Notes: generated by a model from the letters alone, not told the origin. A stretch of DNA of 64,000 bases from Synechococcales cyanobacterium S06 (GCA_011391125.1 JAABRE010000010.1:18352-82351); one strand, 5' to 3'. Counted from the stretch's first letter, positions 18,235 through 27,183 are shown. Numbers and translations are program-made.

Positions 18235-19185
18235 TTAGTTTTTCAATTCTCTGGATAACCAAGCAAAACAACTTAACAAACTTCCCCAATAAAAGGTAAA
18301 CTCAAATTCCGCAATTAGATCAGTTTTTAATTGGCCTCCATATTTGATATATTGCAGAATAACTCGGCGTAAATTACCGAATAATGTTCTCAGGAAAATA
18401 ATCGGTATTTGCCAAACTTTAGCATTGATCATTCTCAACGGACAAGTAGCTAAACCGTTACCCATGGCAACACTTAACAAATACTTTTTTTCTAATCGAG
18501 AAGTCGGAATATAATGCTCTATTTTCTGAGCGGGATTATACCAGATTTCCCAACCGGCTTTATGTAAATGTAACAAAACTTCGTAATCCTCTCCACTTAC
18601 TCTAATATTACCAATTATTCCTGTGAATTTAGGGTTTTGAGGTACACTTTCAAGCCATGCTTTTTTTCTGACAACTAAACCTGCTCCAGGAGGTAAAATC
18701 AAGTTTTCTGGTTCAAATAAAAGCGGTTTTTCGCCATGTTTTCTAATCGCTAAATGGGGTTCTATTTTGTCAAAATTTTCTGGGGGTTTGCTTTCATATT
18801 TACCATAAATTTGACCATTATAAGCGCCAATTTTAGGCGATTTTTTAGCAAAATTTACCGCTTCTATTAACCAATTAGGGTAAGGTAAATTGTCATCATC
18901 TATAAAAGCAATGAATTCTCCTTCTGCTTCTTTTACCGCTCTTTGTCGAGCAAAACTTATCCCTTGTTGAGGTTCAAAATAATATTTTAAACTAACAGGT
19001 AAAAAGTTGTTTTCTTGATATTCTTGAATAATTTTAGCGGTATCATCATTACTATTATTATCAATAATAATCACCTCCCAGCTAATATTTTCTACTCCTG
19101 TTTGTTGCTTTAGCTTTTCTAAAACTAATGGTAATCTTTGCGCACCATTATAGGTAGGAATTGCGACGGTGATAGTCATATTCAT
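18235..19185 (-). CDS. hpsE: Glycosyltransferase family 2, HpsE-like
   Basis: 316 aa. It starts ITVAIPTYNGAQRLPLVLEKL, followed by WEVIIIDNNSNDDTAKI and the acidic motif FIAFIDDDNLPYPNW near residue 92. PPGAGLVVRKKAWLESVP and SGEDYEVLLHL are shared with the next gene. This architecture matches cyanobacterial HpsE, a glycosyltransferase of hormogonium/exopolysaccharide production. The C-terminal third (FLRTLFGNLRRVILQYIKYG) is amphipathic and may bind the membrane. It is a paralog of the neighbouring gene at 19202-20170; tandem duplication is likely. Confidence 0.75.
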   Translation of the reverse strand: MNMTITVAIPTYNGAQRLPLVLEKLKQQTGVENISWEVIIIDNNSNDDTAKIIQEYQENNFLPVSLKYYFEPQQGISFARQRAVKEAEGEFIAFIDDDNLPYPNWLIEAVNFAKKSPKIGAYNGQIYGKYESKPPENFDKIEPHLAIRKHGEKPLLFEPENLILPPGAGLVVRKKAWLESVPQNPKFTGIIGNIRVSGEDYEVLLHLHKAGWEIWYNPAQKIEHYIPTSRLEKKYLLSVAMGNGLATCPLRMINAKVWQIPIIFLRTLFGNLRRVILQYIKYGGQLKTDLIAEFEFTFYWGSLLSCFAWLSRELKN

Positions 19186-19201
19186 GTTAATAAATATATA
19201 C

Positions 19202-20170
19202 TTATTTTAAATAGCCTTTTGACCACAAATAAAAGGGACTAATTACACTTTTTAAATATAATTCCATTTCACAAGCAGCCACTAAATCTGTTTTCAAAGA
19301 GATATTATATCTTAACAGGTGAAATAGGATTTTTCGTAAGTCACTAATAAAATATAATAACAATAAAAAGGGTTTGACATACCATTTAACTCCGACCATT
19401 CTAATCACATATTTACTTAAACCAATTCCTCCCATAAAAGGTATCAAATACTCTCTAGTTAGACGAGTTGCAGGTATTTTATGGGTAATTTTCATCTCTG
19501 GATTATACCAGATTTGCCAACCTTTGCTTTGAATATGGGCCAAAGCTTCCGTATCTTCACCGGTTAACATACTACCCTCTACTCGACCACTAAGAATACA
19601 ATTTTCGGGTACACTTTCTAACCAAGCTTGTTTTTTTATTACCAGTCCCGCCGAAGGTGGTAAATATTTTAAACGAGGGTTAAATAATGTTTCTTTATCA
19701 CCCTCTTTAATCGCTAAAAATGCTTTAATTCGCTCAAAATTTGGCGGTAATTCCGTTTCAAATTCACCTTTTATTAAACTACCAAAAGCTCCTGCTTCGG
19801 GATGTTTTTGGGCAAAATTATAGGCAGAAATGACCCAATTATTGTCAGGGATATTATCATCATCGAGAAAACCAATTAAGTTAGATTTTGCTTCTTGGAT
19901 GCCTTTTTTTCTGGCAAAAGCAGCTCCTTGTTTCGCTTCAAAACAGTATCTTAAAGGAAAGGAATAAGGCCAATTATTTTGATATTTTTTCACTAACTCC
20001 GCCGTATTATCTGTACTATTATTATCAACAACAATAATCTCCCCTAAAATATTTTCGGTGTTGGTTTGTTGCTGTAACTTATCTAAAACTTCTGGTAAAC
20101 GATTAGCTCCATTATAGGTGGGGATAACTACGGTAAAATCAAGGATATTTTTAGGTAAATTCATAACCAA
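19202..20170 (-). CDS. hpsE: Glycosyltransferase family 2, HpsE-like (second copy)
   Basis: 322 aa. DFTVVIPTYNGANRLPEVLDKLQQQ, GEIIVVDNNSTDNTAELV, LIGFLDDDNIPDNNW, PPSAGLVIKKQAWLESVPEN and LTGEDTEALAHI align along their length with the 18235-19185 protein. It is first in the minus-strand run of three GT2 genes, 16 bp before the next, so one operon is likely. A hairpin of the ATCCGAT family lies upstream, insulating it from usp transcription. Confidence 0.75.
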   Translation of the reverse strand: MVMNLPKNILDFTVVIPTYNGANRLPEVLDKLQQQTNTENILGEIIVVDNNSTDNTAELVKKYQNNWPYSFPLRYCFEAKQGAAFARKKGIQEAKSNLIGFLDDDNIPDNNWVISAYNFAQKHPEAGAFGSLIKGEFETELPPNFERIKAFLAIKEGDKETLFNPRLKYLPPSAGLVIKKQAWLESVPENCILSGRVEGSMLTGEDTEALAHIQSKGWQIWYNPEMKITHKIPATRLTREYLIPFMGGIGLSKYVIRMVGVKWYVKPFLLLLYFISDLRKILFHLLRYNISLKTDLVAACEMELYLKSVISPFYLWSKGYLK

Positions 20171-20194
20171 TAAATTAGTAATAATTTGGGTTAA

Positions 20195-20229
20195 AAAAAT
20201 CCGATTTCCGGTGAAAAAATCGGATTTTT
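20195..20229. terminator. Terminator hairpin after usp (ATCCGAT family)
   Basis: AAAAATCCGATTT (20195-20207) pairs with AAATCGGATTTTT (20217-20229), just past the usp stop codon on the minus strand. Confidence 0.7.
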
Positions 20230-20239
20230 GTGAGTTAAA

Positions 20240-20653
20240 TTAAGGAATAATTAAAATGGGACAAGGTGACAAATTAATTACCCGATTAGTAACACTTTCT
20301 TCTGCTCCTTCTTCAGTTAAACCTAAACCACGACATCCCATAATAATTAAGTCGGCGTTAATTTCATCGGCTACATCACAAATAGTAAAGCAAGGTAAGC
20401 CTTCGCGTTCAATTAACTCCGCTTCAATTCCTTGTTGGGTAAATAAAGCTTGCGCTCCTTGTAATAATTTGGCCACGTCTTCCGGAGAACTCATTATTCC
20501 GCTATGGGCAGGTTTTTCACCATTGGTTGTTTTTTCCACAACGGATAACAAAACTAAACGACTCTGGTAGGTTTTGACAATATCACCTACAGTTGTGGCC
20601 GCTTCTCGACTTTCTCTACTTTGATCAACGGGAAATAAAACAGTTTTAAACAT
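20240..20653 (-). CDS. Universal stress protein (UspA family)
   Basis: A single Usp domain of 137 aa. It begins MFKTVLFPVDQSRESREA and ends with MGCRGLGLTEEGAEESVTN and CPILIIP, close to the ATP-binding G-x2-G-x9-G-(S/T) pattern, so it is probably a nucleotide-binding Usp. AGGAGG lies just before the ATG. It is divergent from pgk, with both promoters in the 145-bp gap. Confidence 0.9.
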   Translation of the reverse strand: MFKTVLFPVDQSRESREAATTVGDIVKTYQSRLVLLSVVEKTTNGEKPAHSGIMSSPEDVAKLLQGAQALFTQQGIEAELIEREGLPCFTICDVADEINADLIIMGCRGLGLTEEGAEESVTNRVINLSPCPILIIP

Positions 20654-20797
20654 AATTCGTTAACCTCCTTTCTCCATAGTCAGATAAAATGGGCAAAAAT
20701 ATTTATCATTGATCCATTTTTGTGAGAAGTTATTAAGTAACCTGCTCAGGTTTGATTTAACATTTTTTTAACAAAAGCAATTAGGAGGATATTACCT

Positions 20798-22003
20798 GTG
20801 TCTAAGAAGACTGTAGCAAATTTAACCGCCGCTGAGGTAGCTGGAAAACGTGTTTTGGTTCGTGTTGATTTTAATGTACCCTTAGATGAGAATGGTAACA
20901 TTACCGATGATACTAGAATCCGTGCCGCACTACCTACGATTAAGGATTTAACTGGTAAAGGTGCTAAGGTCGTTTTAGCTAGTCACTTTGGCCGCCCAAA
21001 AGGTCAAATTGTTGAAAGTATGCGCTTGACTCCCGCAGCTAAACGTCTTGGTGAATTACTCGGCCAAGATGTGGTGATCTGTGATGACTGTATCGGCGAC
21101 TCCGTCGCTGCCCAAATTTCCTCCATGGCCAATGGTCAAGTCGCCATGTTGGAAAATGTGCGTTTTTATGCCGAAGAAGAGAAAAATGACCCCGAATTTG
21201 CGAAAAAATTGGCTGCTAACGCCGATTTATTCGTTAATGATGCTTTTGGTACAGCACACCGCGCTCACGCTTCCACTGAAGGTGTTACTCACTATCTCAG
21301 TCCCAGTGTAGCTGGTTATTTGATCGAGAAGGAGTTGGCTTATCTCCAAAATGCGATCGAAAATCCCCAACGCCCTTTAGCCGCTATTATAGGTGGTTCT
21401 AAGGTTTCCAGCAAAATTGGTGTCATTGAAACTCTCCTCGAAAAATGCGATAAGTTATTTATCGGTGGCGGCATGATTTTTACCTTCTACAAAGCTCAGG
21501 GTTTAAACGTTGGTAATTCTTTGGTTGAGGAAGATAAACTGGATTTAGCCAAGGAATTGATGGCCAAAGCTAAAGAAAAAGGCGTTGAATTCCTTTTACC
21601 TACCGACGTGGTTTTAGCAGATGCTTTCAGCAAAGATGCTAATTCGAACACCGTCAGTGTTGACGCAATTCCTGATGGTTGGATGGGTTTAGACATTGGT
21701 CCTGACTCCGTAGAAACCTTCAAAAAAGCGTTATCTGAGTGTAAATCGGTAATTTGGAATGGCCCCATGGGTGTTTTCGAATTCGACAAATTTGCCGCGG
21801 GTACAGATGCCATTTCCCACACCTTAGCTGAATTAACCGCACAAGGTACAATTACCATTATTGGTGGTGGTGACTCGGTTGCAGCAGTGGAAAAAGTGGG
21901 CGTGGCCGACAAAATGAGCCACATTTCCACTGGTGGTGGTGCAAGTTTAGAGTTACTTGAAGGAAAAATCCTACCCGGAATTGCAGCTTTAGACGAAGCG
22001 TAA
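20798..22003 (+). CDS. pgk: Phosphoglycerate kinase
   Basis: Glycolysis and Calvin-cycle enzyme interconverting 1,3-bisphosphoglycerate and 3-phosphoglycerate. 401 aa. Family signatures are [17 protein letters not shown], the ASHFGRPKG loop, [37 protein letters not shown], and the nucleotide site GGGDSVAA near the C-terminus. The start is GTG at 20798, fixed by AGGAGG 9 bp upstream and by MSKKTVANL, typical of cyanobacterial Pgk. Codon use is more G+C-balanced than its neighbours, as expected for high expression. Confidence 0.98.
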   Translation: MSKKTVANLTAAEVAGKRVLVRVDFNVPLDENGNITDDTRIRAALPTIKDLTGKGAKVVLASHFGRPKGQIVESMRLTPAAKRLGELLGQDVVICDDCIGDSVAAQISSMANGQVAMLENVRFYAEEEKNDPEFAKKLAANADLFVNDAFGTAHRAHASTEGVTHYLSPSVAGYLIEKELAYLQNAIENPQRPLAAIIGGSKVSSKIGVIETLLEKCDKLFIGGGMIFTFYKAQGLNVGNSLVEEDKLDLAKELMAKAKEKGVEFLLPTDVVLADAFSKDANSNTVSVDAIPDGWMGLDIGPDSVETFKKALSECKSVIWNGPMGVFEFDKFAAGTDAISHTLAELTAQGTITIIGGGDSVAAVEKVGVADKMSHISTGGGASLELLEGKILPGIAALDEA

Positions 22004-22060
22004 ATTAGTTGATAGTTGACAGTTGATAGTTGACAGTTGATAGTTGACAGTTGACAGTTA
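22004..22060. repeat. 7-bp tandem repeats (TTGATAG / TTGACAG)
   Basis: About seven units start a few bases after the pgk stop and end where a 124-bp MITE begins. Same family as at 14174-14213 and 29157-29280. Confidence 0.85.
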
Positions 22061-22184
22061 TAGTGATTCCAATTAAGATTAAAACAGTTGAAAAATAGGT
22101 TCGTAGTTGCGCTTTAGCGCTTCTTAGGACTAAAGTCCAACAACAAACTAAAAACTTTTGTTTAATTTTTATTTGGAATTACTA
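22061..22184. mobile_element. 124-bp MITE, copy 1
   Basis: The ends TAGTGATTCCAA and TTGGAATTACTA are inverted, flanked by TA on each side (22059-22060, 22185-22186). The inside carries a GTAGTTGCGCTTTAGCGC segment. A nearly identical element of the same length occurs at 61580-61703. There is no coding capacity, so it needs a transposase in trans. Confidence 0.85.
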
Positions 22185-22189
22185 TAATC

Positions 22190-22220
22190 AGAAATCCGAT
22201 TTAAAAAAAATCGGATTTCT
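22190..22220. terminator. Hairpin, ATCCGAT family
   Basis: Perfect 13-bp arms AGAAATCCGATTT and AAATCGGATTTCT with a 5-base A-rich loop, downstream of the minus-strand coiled-coil gene that ends at 22239. Confidence 0.75.
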
Positions 22221-22238
22221 TAGTTTTTTAACTTTAAA

Positions 22239-22577
22239 TTAAGCTAATAAATTGGGAAATAACAATTTAGCCAAACCCAATAATAAGGCCAAGATTAAAC
22301 CACCAATTACGCTACGAGCAATAAATTCAAGGTTTTCGAGTCTTTTACTTAACCCATTTACCCCGTCTTCAAATCTTTTATTTAACCCGTTTTGACTTGC
22401 TTCTAATTTAGTCAAACAGACATTAACTTGCAGAAATTGCTGATTAACATTCTCTCTGAATTGATCAAGTTTATCGTCAAGTTTATCCATTTTTTGCTCA
22501 AATTTATCGAATTTCGCATTTTGTTCTTTAATTAAATCCTTAATTTCTTTAAGGTCATTATCTGTTAGAGTAGTCAT
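22239..22577 (-). CDS. Small coiled-coil protein with C-terminal membrane helix, paralog A
   Basis: 112 aa. Residues 5-85 form a charged coiled coil (DLKEIKDLIKEQNAKFDKFEQ, MDKLDDKLDQF), followed by LEFIARSVIGGLILALLLGLAKLLFP as a single membrane anchor. Family function is unknown to me. A shorter paralog is at 23610-23894 with an almost identical C-terminal half, and a truncated relative is at 3273-3674. The two paralogs flank the methyltransferase gene, suggesting local duplication. Paralog A has an extra ~18-residue GLNKRFEDGVNGLSKR repeat. Confidence 0.75.
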   Translation of the reverse strand: MTTLTDNDLKEIKDLIKEQNAKFDKFEQKMDKLDDKLDQFRENVNQQFLQVNVCLTKLEASQNGLNKRFEDGVNGLSKRLENLEFIARSVIGGLILALLLGLAKLLFPNLLA

Positions 22578-22772
22578 AAGGTGTAATCCTCATTGAAATT
22601 GTTTAAATTTGGAATAGTAATGGCTGTTACTATTTCCTGCTTTATGATAGCAGAAAAGTAGAAATTCGATCAAAAAAGTCGGATTTCTTAATTTTTTCAG
22701 CGTAAATTAAGCTAAGAAATTGTCCAAATATGTGATAGGATTAAACTAGAAAAATCACTTAAAATTAATTAA

Positions 22773-23525
22773 ATGAACACGTTTCCTACCCCAGAATATT
22801 TGCATAATTATTGGCACAATTGTTTTAATATTAAAGAACATTTGCGCGACTTTTTACAATTAGATGACGCAATTTTAGAGCAAAAACTTTTAGCAGCAAA
22901 ACAGGAATTAGCAGACATTGGTCATCGCGATTTCAACTGGGAAGAAGCTGCTCAATTTTACCGAGATTCCGTCAAAGAAACCTATTTATTTGAATTAAGT
23001 GCTTGGCATTTAAGTAGTATTGAATATATTGGTCAAACATTATTGTTGATTTCATCTCAAGCTAAAGGTCGAGTGTTAGATTTTGGGGGTGGAATTGGTA
23101 CTCATGCGATCGCCGCTGCATTATGCCCTGAAGTTCAAGAGGTTATTTATTGTGATATTAACCCGATAAATCGCAATTTTACTGCAAGTAGAATTGCGAA
23201 ACTGGGATTAGAAAATAAGGTAAAAATCTGTGATGAAATTATACCAGAATCTAGTTTTGATACCATAATTTGTTTTGATGTAATTGAGCATTTACCTGAA
23301 CCAGTTTCCCAATTATTAGACTTTCATAAACTGCTATCTTCGTCAGGAAAAATGTTAGTTAACTGGTATTTTTTCAAAGGATTTAATAACGAATTTCCCT
23401 TTCATTTAGATGATTCTCAAATAATAGAAGAGTTTTTTAGGACATTAGGAGCGAATTTTTTAGAGGTATTTCATCCCTATTATATTACCGCGCGTTGCTA
23501 TCAGAAATTAAGCGAAAAAATGTAA
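22773..23525 (+). CDS. Class I SAM-dependent methyltransferase
   Basis: 250 aa. The SAM-binding motif I is RVLDFGGGIGTHAIAAAL near residue 107, then acidic EVIYCDINPINRNF, and motif IV FDTIICFDVIEHLPEP near 168. The fold is the UbiE/COQ5-like Methyltransf_11/12 type. The N-terminal ~90 residues are helical and may define the substrate, which is unknown. Natural product, lipid or sugar methylation are all possible; neighbouring genes give no clue. Confidence 0.8.
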   Translation: MNTFPTPEYLHNYWHNCFNIKEHLRDFLQLDDAILEQKLLAAKQELADIGHRDFNWEEAAQFYRDSVKETYLFELSAWHLSSIEYIGQTLLLISSQAKGRVLDFGGGIGTHAIAAALCPEVQEVIYCDINPINRNFTASRIAKLGLENKVKICDEIIPESSFDTIICFDVIEHLPEPVSQLLDFHKLLSSSGKMLVNWYFFKGFNNEFPFHLDDSQIIEEFFRTLGANFLEVFHPYYITARCYQKLSEKM

Positions 23526-23609
23526 GCAAAAATTCCTAGGATGGGTTAGGTGGCGATCAATTCTAGCAAATATTTAGATCATAAAATCCACCATAACTCA
23601 CCAATTAAA

Positions 23610-23894
23610 TTAAGCTAAGAAATTGGGAAAAAGTAATTTAGTCAACCCCAATAATAGAGCCAAGATTAAACCACCAATTACGCTACGAGCAATAAATTCA
23701 AGGTTTTCAAGTCTTTTACCTAACCCATTTTGGCCTTCTTCTAACTTAGCTAAAGATACCTTAACTTGCAAAAACTGCTCATTAATATTGTCTTTAAGTT
23801 TATCAATTTTATCGTCAATTTTGTCAATTTTATCATTTTGCGCTTTAATCAAATCTTTTAATTCTTTAAGGTCATTGTCTGTTAAGGTACTCAT
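23610..23894 (-). CDS. Small coiled-coil protein with C-terminal membrane helix, paralog B
   Basis: 94 aa. A coiled coil (DDKIDKLKDNINEQFLQVKVSL) plus LEFIARSVIGGLILALLLGLTKLLFP. Nearly identical to the protein at 22239-22577 over its C-terminal half but lacking an internal repeat. Even the leader DNA upstream (TAGTAATG...CTACTTTATAATAGCA) resembles that of paralog A, so the duplication included the promoter. Confidence 0.75.
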   Translation of the reverse strand: MSTLTDNDLKELKDLIKAQNDKIDKIDDKIDKLKDNINEQFLQVKVSLAKLEEGQNGLGKRLENLEFIARSVIGGLILALLLGLTKLLFPNFLA

Positions 23895-23967
23895 CTGTTA
23901 TAATCCTAATTACAATGGTTAATTTAGGAATAGTAATGACAATTACTACTCCCTACTTTATAATAGC

Positions 23968-24006
23968 AAAAAATCAGAAATCTGATTTCAAAAAATCTGA
24001 TTTCTT
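23968..24006. terminator. Imperfect hairpin, ATCTGAT variant
   Basis: AAAAAATCAG / CTGATTT pairings are visible, with a second ATCTGATTTCT arm overlapping the end of the 24005-25249 gene. A variant of the window-wide hairpin family. Confidence 0.5.
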
Positions 24007-25249
24007 AATTTTTTTGGAACAATTGTAAGCGAAAAACTGTGCGATTATCTTGGGGATTATCAAACCTTTGGGTTGAGAAAATTTCACCTAATCCCTTCGG
24101 TAATAACTTCGATTTTAAATAATATTCATCTTCAAAATTCATCTCATTAACAACATAATTGATCAGATTAATAGAACGTTGTAAACTCAATTTTTTGTTA
24201 TCTTCTTCTGAACCAGTAGAACTGGTATGACTTTCAACAATTATTTTATTAATATTTTCCCTTAATTTAGGTAAAGAAAACAGGGTTTTTTGGTAAATTG
24301 GGATAAATTTTCTCAAGAAACTTTTACCATCCCTGGTTAAAACTGTCTGATTTTTATCAAAGAAAATCTGGTTATTTAAACTTAAATCTCCCGTAGTTAA
24401 ACTAAAATAAAAGTCCTCTGTATCTTCGATATTTTCCTGTAAAAACGTGAGTAGATTTTTGCTATTAACCTTAATTGAATCCCGATATTCTTCTAGTTGT
24501 CCAGAACTAACAAAATCTGCATATTTTGCTTTAATTAAAGCTTGATTATTATAACTTTGATGCATTAATATAACTGTGAATAAACCGAAACAAAACCAAA
24601 TTACTGCTTTTTTTTTCAGTAAAGTTTTTAAGGTTAATTTTTCTGCTGATTCATAAGATTGGGCAATTGTTCCAAAATAGGCAATCTCCTTAAATTTTCT
24701 TACTAAATAATCCTGATATTTTTTTCTCGTAAATGTACCTATTTTTAAAACTATAAACATAATAATTGCTAAAATTATCCCGGTAATAGATGAAGAAAAA
24801 TTAGCGATAATTTCACTTTGAGAAATATAAATACTCCGATTAATTTGTGGCAAAATAATTAATAAATCCGAGATAATTCCCACCATAATTAAAAACAGAG
24901 GAGCAAAATCCACTGGACTTTCGGGAATCGCTTTTTTCAGAAATTCGGGATACTGAAAAAAGATAAAACGTTCATTATATATTTGAGGATGAAAATATTG
25001 GTTCTTAATTTCACCTTTTATGTGTCTTAATAACCATTTATTGATATTATCATTGGGACGATAAGGAAACCTTCTTATTTCCTGATCTTTAGGTCGATTA
25101 AGTGTTAATAATTCCAGAGCTTTTTGAGCAGTTATATTATTATTAATAATATAATTAATTATTGCTCCTAATTCTATTAACAAAAAAATAATACTTAAAG
25201 TCCAAATAATTAAAGGATTGAGGGAAAATAAAGCGATTAAATTATACAT
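24005..25249 (-). CDS. MotA/TolQ-like membrane region fused to an OmpA-like domain
   Basis: 414 aa. Four hydrophobic helices lie at about residues 13-35, 117-136, 148-170 and 212-229. The pair APLFLIMVGIISDLLIILPQ and FSSSITGIILAIIMFIVLK resembles the two adjacent helices of MotA/TolQ/ExbB proton-channel proteins. After helix 4 the chain would be periplasmic and ends in an OmpA/MotB-like domain: IIVESHTSSTGSEEDNKKLSLQRSINLINYV, then LLPKGLGEIF and a final DNRTVFRLQL. Helix 4 lacks the Asp typical of MotB. Stator-like A and B parts are normally separate genes, so a single-chain version is unusual. No flagellar, Tol or Zorya partners are nearby. The channel-like assignment is inference from pattern. 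Confidence 0.6.
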   Translation of the reverse strand: MYNLIALFSLNPLIIWTLSIIFLLIELGAIINYIINNNITAQKALELLTLNRPKDQEIRRFPYRPNDNINKWLLRHIKGEIKNQYFHPQIYNERFIFFQYPEFLKKAIPESPVDFAPLFLIMVGIISDLLIILPQINRSIYISQSEIIANFSSSITGIILAIIMFIVLKIGTFTRKKYQDYLVRKFKEIAYFGTIAQSYESAEKLTLKTLLKKKAVIWFCFGLFTVILMHQSYNNQALIKAKYADFVSSGQLEEYRDSIKVNSKNLLTFLQENIEDTEDFYFSLTTGDLSLNNQIFFDKNQTVLTRDGKSFLRKFIPIYQKTLFSLPKLRENINKIIVESHTSSTGSEEDNKKLSLQRSINLINYVVNEMNFEDEYYLKSKLLPKGLGEIFSTQRFDNPQDNRTVFRLQLFQKN

Positions 25250-25319
25250 AAATTTTACCCTTTTAATTAATTTCAGGTTCGTTGTTGCGCTTTAGCGCTA
25301 ATAAAAAATAGCCCTGCAA

Positions 25320-26555
25320 CTACAAATACTTAATTTTACCTAAAAAATGACCAATTAAATACAATGAACCACATAATATAACTTGGGAATTATTATTAGT
25401 TGCAACCTCTAAAATTGACCATAAATCTTCGCCAACTTCACACTTATTTAACTCTGGACAAATCTCCCTAGCTAACATTGCTAAATCTTCCGGTTTTGCG
25501 GTACTATGATCCGGTACTGGTACTAAATATAACTCATCATGGGGACGTAATAATGCTTTAAATATATCACCATGGTCCTTGGTTGATAACATTCCCATTA
25601 CCCAGCTTATTTTTGTGTTTAAACTGTCAGTATATTCGCGTAAATATTGGGCTGCTGCTGGATTGTGTGCGCCGTCAATCAAGATATTTTTACCCTGAAA
25701 ATTAACCCATTGTAATCTACCTAACCAACGGGTTTTTTTCATCCCTAATTTAATTGCTTCTTCGCTAATTTGCCAGCCTTTTTCTTGTAATATTTTGAGG
25801 GAGGCGATCGCCAGCGCTGAATTACTCAACTGCATTGCTCCCAACAAAGGTAAAGGGTACTCAATATCCTGATATTTGGCAAAATTTGCGCCCAATTTTT
25901 GAGCAGGTTTAACCCATTTTGTCGGACAATTTAACTGGTTAATTTTATTAAGAAAAACTGTTTCTGCTTCCAGCGGAACTTCCCCAATAATAGCCGGGCA
26001 ATTTGGTTTCAAAATACCTGCTTTTTCCCTAGCAATATCTGTTAAAGTAGGACCCAATCTTTGCCAATGTTCTAAACTAATTGAAGTAATAACACTAACT
26101 AAAGGATTATCGACCACATTTGTAGCATCTAAACGGCCTCCTAAACCTACTTCCATTACTGCTAAATCGACCTTTTTTTGCTTAAAATATAACCAAGTAG
26201 CTGCTGTAATAACCTCAAATTGAGTCGGGGTTTCTTCTAAAGTTTCAATTACCGATTTAATCTCTTGTAAAATAGCAATTAAATCACTGTCAGAAATAGG
26301 TTTTAAATTAACAGTAATTCTCTCATTCCAGTCAATTAAATGGGGGGAAATATAACGCCCAACTGTGTAACCAGCTTCCGTTAAAATGGTAGATAAATAA
26401 GCACAAACTGATCCTTTACCATTAGTTCCACCGACATGAATAATGGGAACAAAATCTTGGGGATTACCCAATTTTTCCAGTAATTTCTTAATCCTTTCTA
26501 AGCCAAGATTAATGCCAAAATGTTGATAAGGTTCTAATAAATAATTGATATTCAC
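25320..26555 (-). CDS. folC: Bifunctional folylpolyglutamate synthase / dihydrofolate synthase
   Basis: An ATP-dependent ligase that adds glutamate to dihydropteroate and folates. 411 aa. The P-loop is HVGGTNGKGSV near residue 41. Also visible are YISPHLIDWNERI, VMEVGLGGRLDATNVV, SLEHWQRLGPTLTDIAREKAGI, and ILIDGAHNPAAA near 290. ATG at 26555 gives the standard N-terminus (NYLLEPYQHFGINLGLERI). A single arm of the GCGCTTTAGCGC repeat lies just after the stop, and a full palindrome lies upstream. Confidence 0.95.
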   Translation of the reverse strand: MNINYLLEPYQHFGINLGLERIKKLLEKLGNPQDFVPIIHVGGTNGKGSVCAYLSTILTEAGYTVGRYISPHLIDWNERITVNLKPISDSDLIAILQEIKSVIETLEETPTQFEVITAATWLYFKQKKVDLAVMEVGLGGRLDATNVVDNPLVSVITSISLEHWQRLGPTLTDIAREKAGILKPNCPAIIGEVPLEAETVFLNKINQLNCPTKWVKPAQKLGANFAKYQDIEYPLPLLGAMQLSNSALAIASLKILQEKGWQISEEAIKLGMKKTRWLGRLQWVNFQGKNILIDGAHNPAAAQYLREYTDSLNTKISWVMGMLSTKDHGDIFKALLRPHDELYLVPVPDHSTAKPEDLAMLAREICPELNKCEVGEDLWSILEVATNNNSQVILCGSLYLIGHFLGKIKYL

Positions 26556-26620
26556 TTTAATAATTAACTAAAAAACATAGATATTTAATAGCATATTTTT
26601 GTGATTTTGTCAAGACTCTT

Positions 26621-26678
26621 GGTTCGTTGTTGCGCTTTAGCGCTTCCATATCTTAGCGCTAAAGCGCAACAACGAACC
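26621..26678. repeat. Perfect GCGCTTTAGCGC-family palindrome
   Basis: 24-bp arms (26621-26644 and 26655-26678) are exactly complementary around a 10-base spacer. It lies between the divergent folC and inrS genes, so here it is not a terminator for either. Confidence 0.85.
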
Positions 26679-26827
26679 TATTCTTGTTCCAATATTAAAT
26701 AAAAATGGGATAAAATCCTTTTTTAGTAACAAAAATTTTCTCTAATTATGCTCCCTACCAATGATTTGTGACAAGCTATAAACCTGTGTTATATTAATAT
26801 AAATGACAATATATTTTGAGTTAAATA

Positions 26828-27133
26828 ATGAGCGAAAAAAACTTTGAACATGAACACCATCATCATCACCATAGTGAGGAATCTTTACGCAAAATTATTA
26901 ACCGTCTCTCTCGCATAGAAGGTCATATTCGCGGGGTGAAAACTATGTTGGAGGAAGGAAGACCATGTCCTGAAGTTTTAATACAAGTTGCGGCGGTGCG
27001 CGGTGCTGTGGACAAGGTTGCAAGAATTATTCTTGATGAACATTTGACCGATTGTATTGGTCGCGCCGCCAAGGATGGTAATATTGAGGTGGAAATTGAG
27101 GACCTGAAAGCGGCTTTAGACCGTTTTTTGTGA
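26828..27133 (+). CDS. inrS: CsoR/RcnR-family metal-sensing repressor, InrS-like
   Basis: 101 aa, all-helical CsoR fold (RKIINRLSRIEGHIRGVKTML). A His-rich N-terminus (HEHHHHHH, residues 8-15) is followed by Cys47, His72 and Cys76. Counting from His15, these have exactly the spacing of the four Ni(II) ligands I recall for Synechocystis InrS (His21, Cys53, His78, Cys82). Nickel sensing is therefore the best call; Cu(I)-sensing CsoR and formaldehyde-sensing FrmR are less likely. InrS represses the Ni/Co exporter gene nrsD; none is adjacent here. A+T-rich upstream DNA (TTATATTAATATAAATGACAATATAT) may hold the promoter. Confidence 0.85.
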   Translation: MSEKNFEHEHHHHHHSEESLRKIINRLSRIEGHIRGVKTMLEEGRPCPEVLIQVAAVRGAVDKVARIILDEHLTDCIGRAAKDGNIEVEIEDLKAALDRFL

Positions 27134-27183
27134 TTTTAAGGTGGTTTTTCTCACGCAAAGGCGCAAAGGCGCAAAGGGGTTGA

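Noticed and set aside
24005..25249. Zorya anti-phage system
   Set aside because: The MotA-like and OmpA-like parts are reminiscent of ZorA/ZorB, but no ZorC/D or ZorE gene is nearby and the neighbours are folC and small coiled-coil genes.
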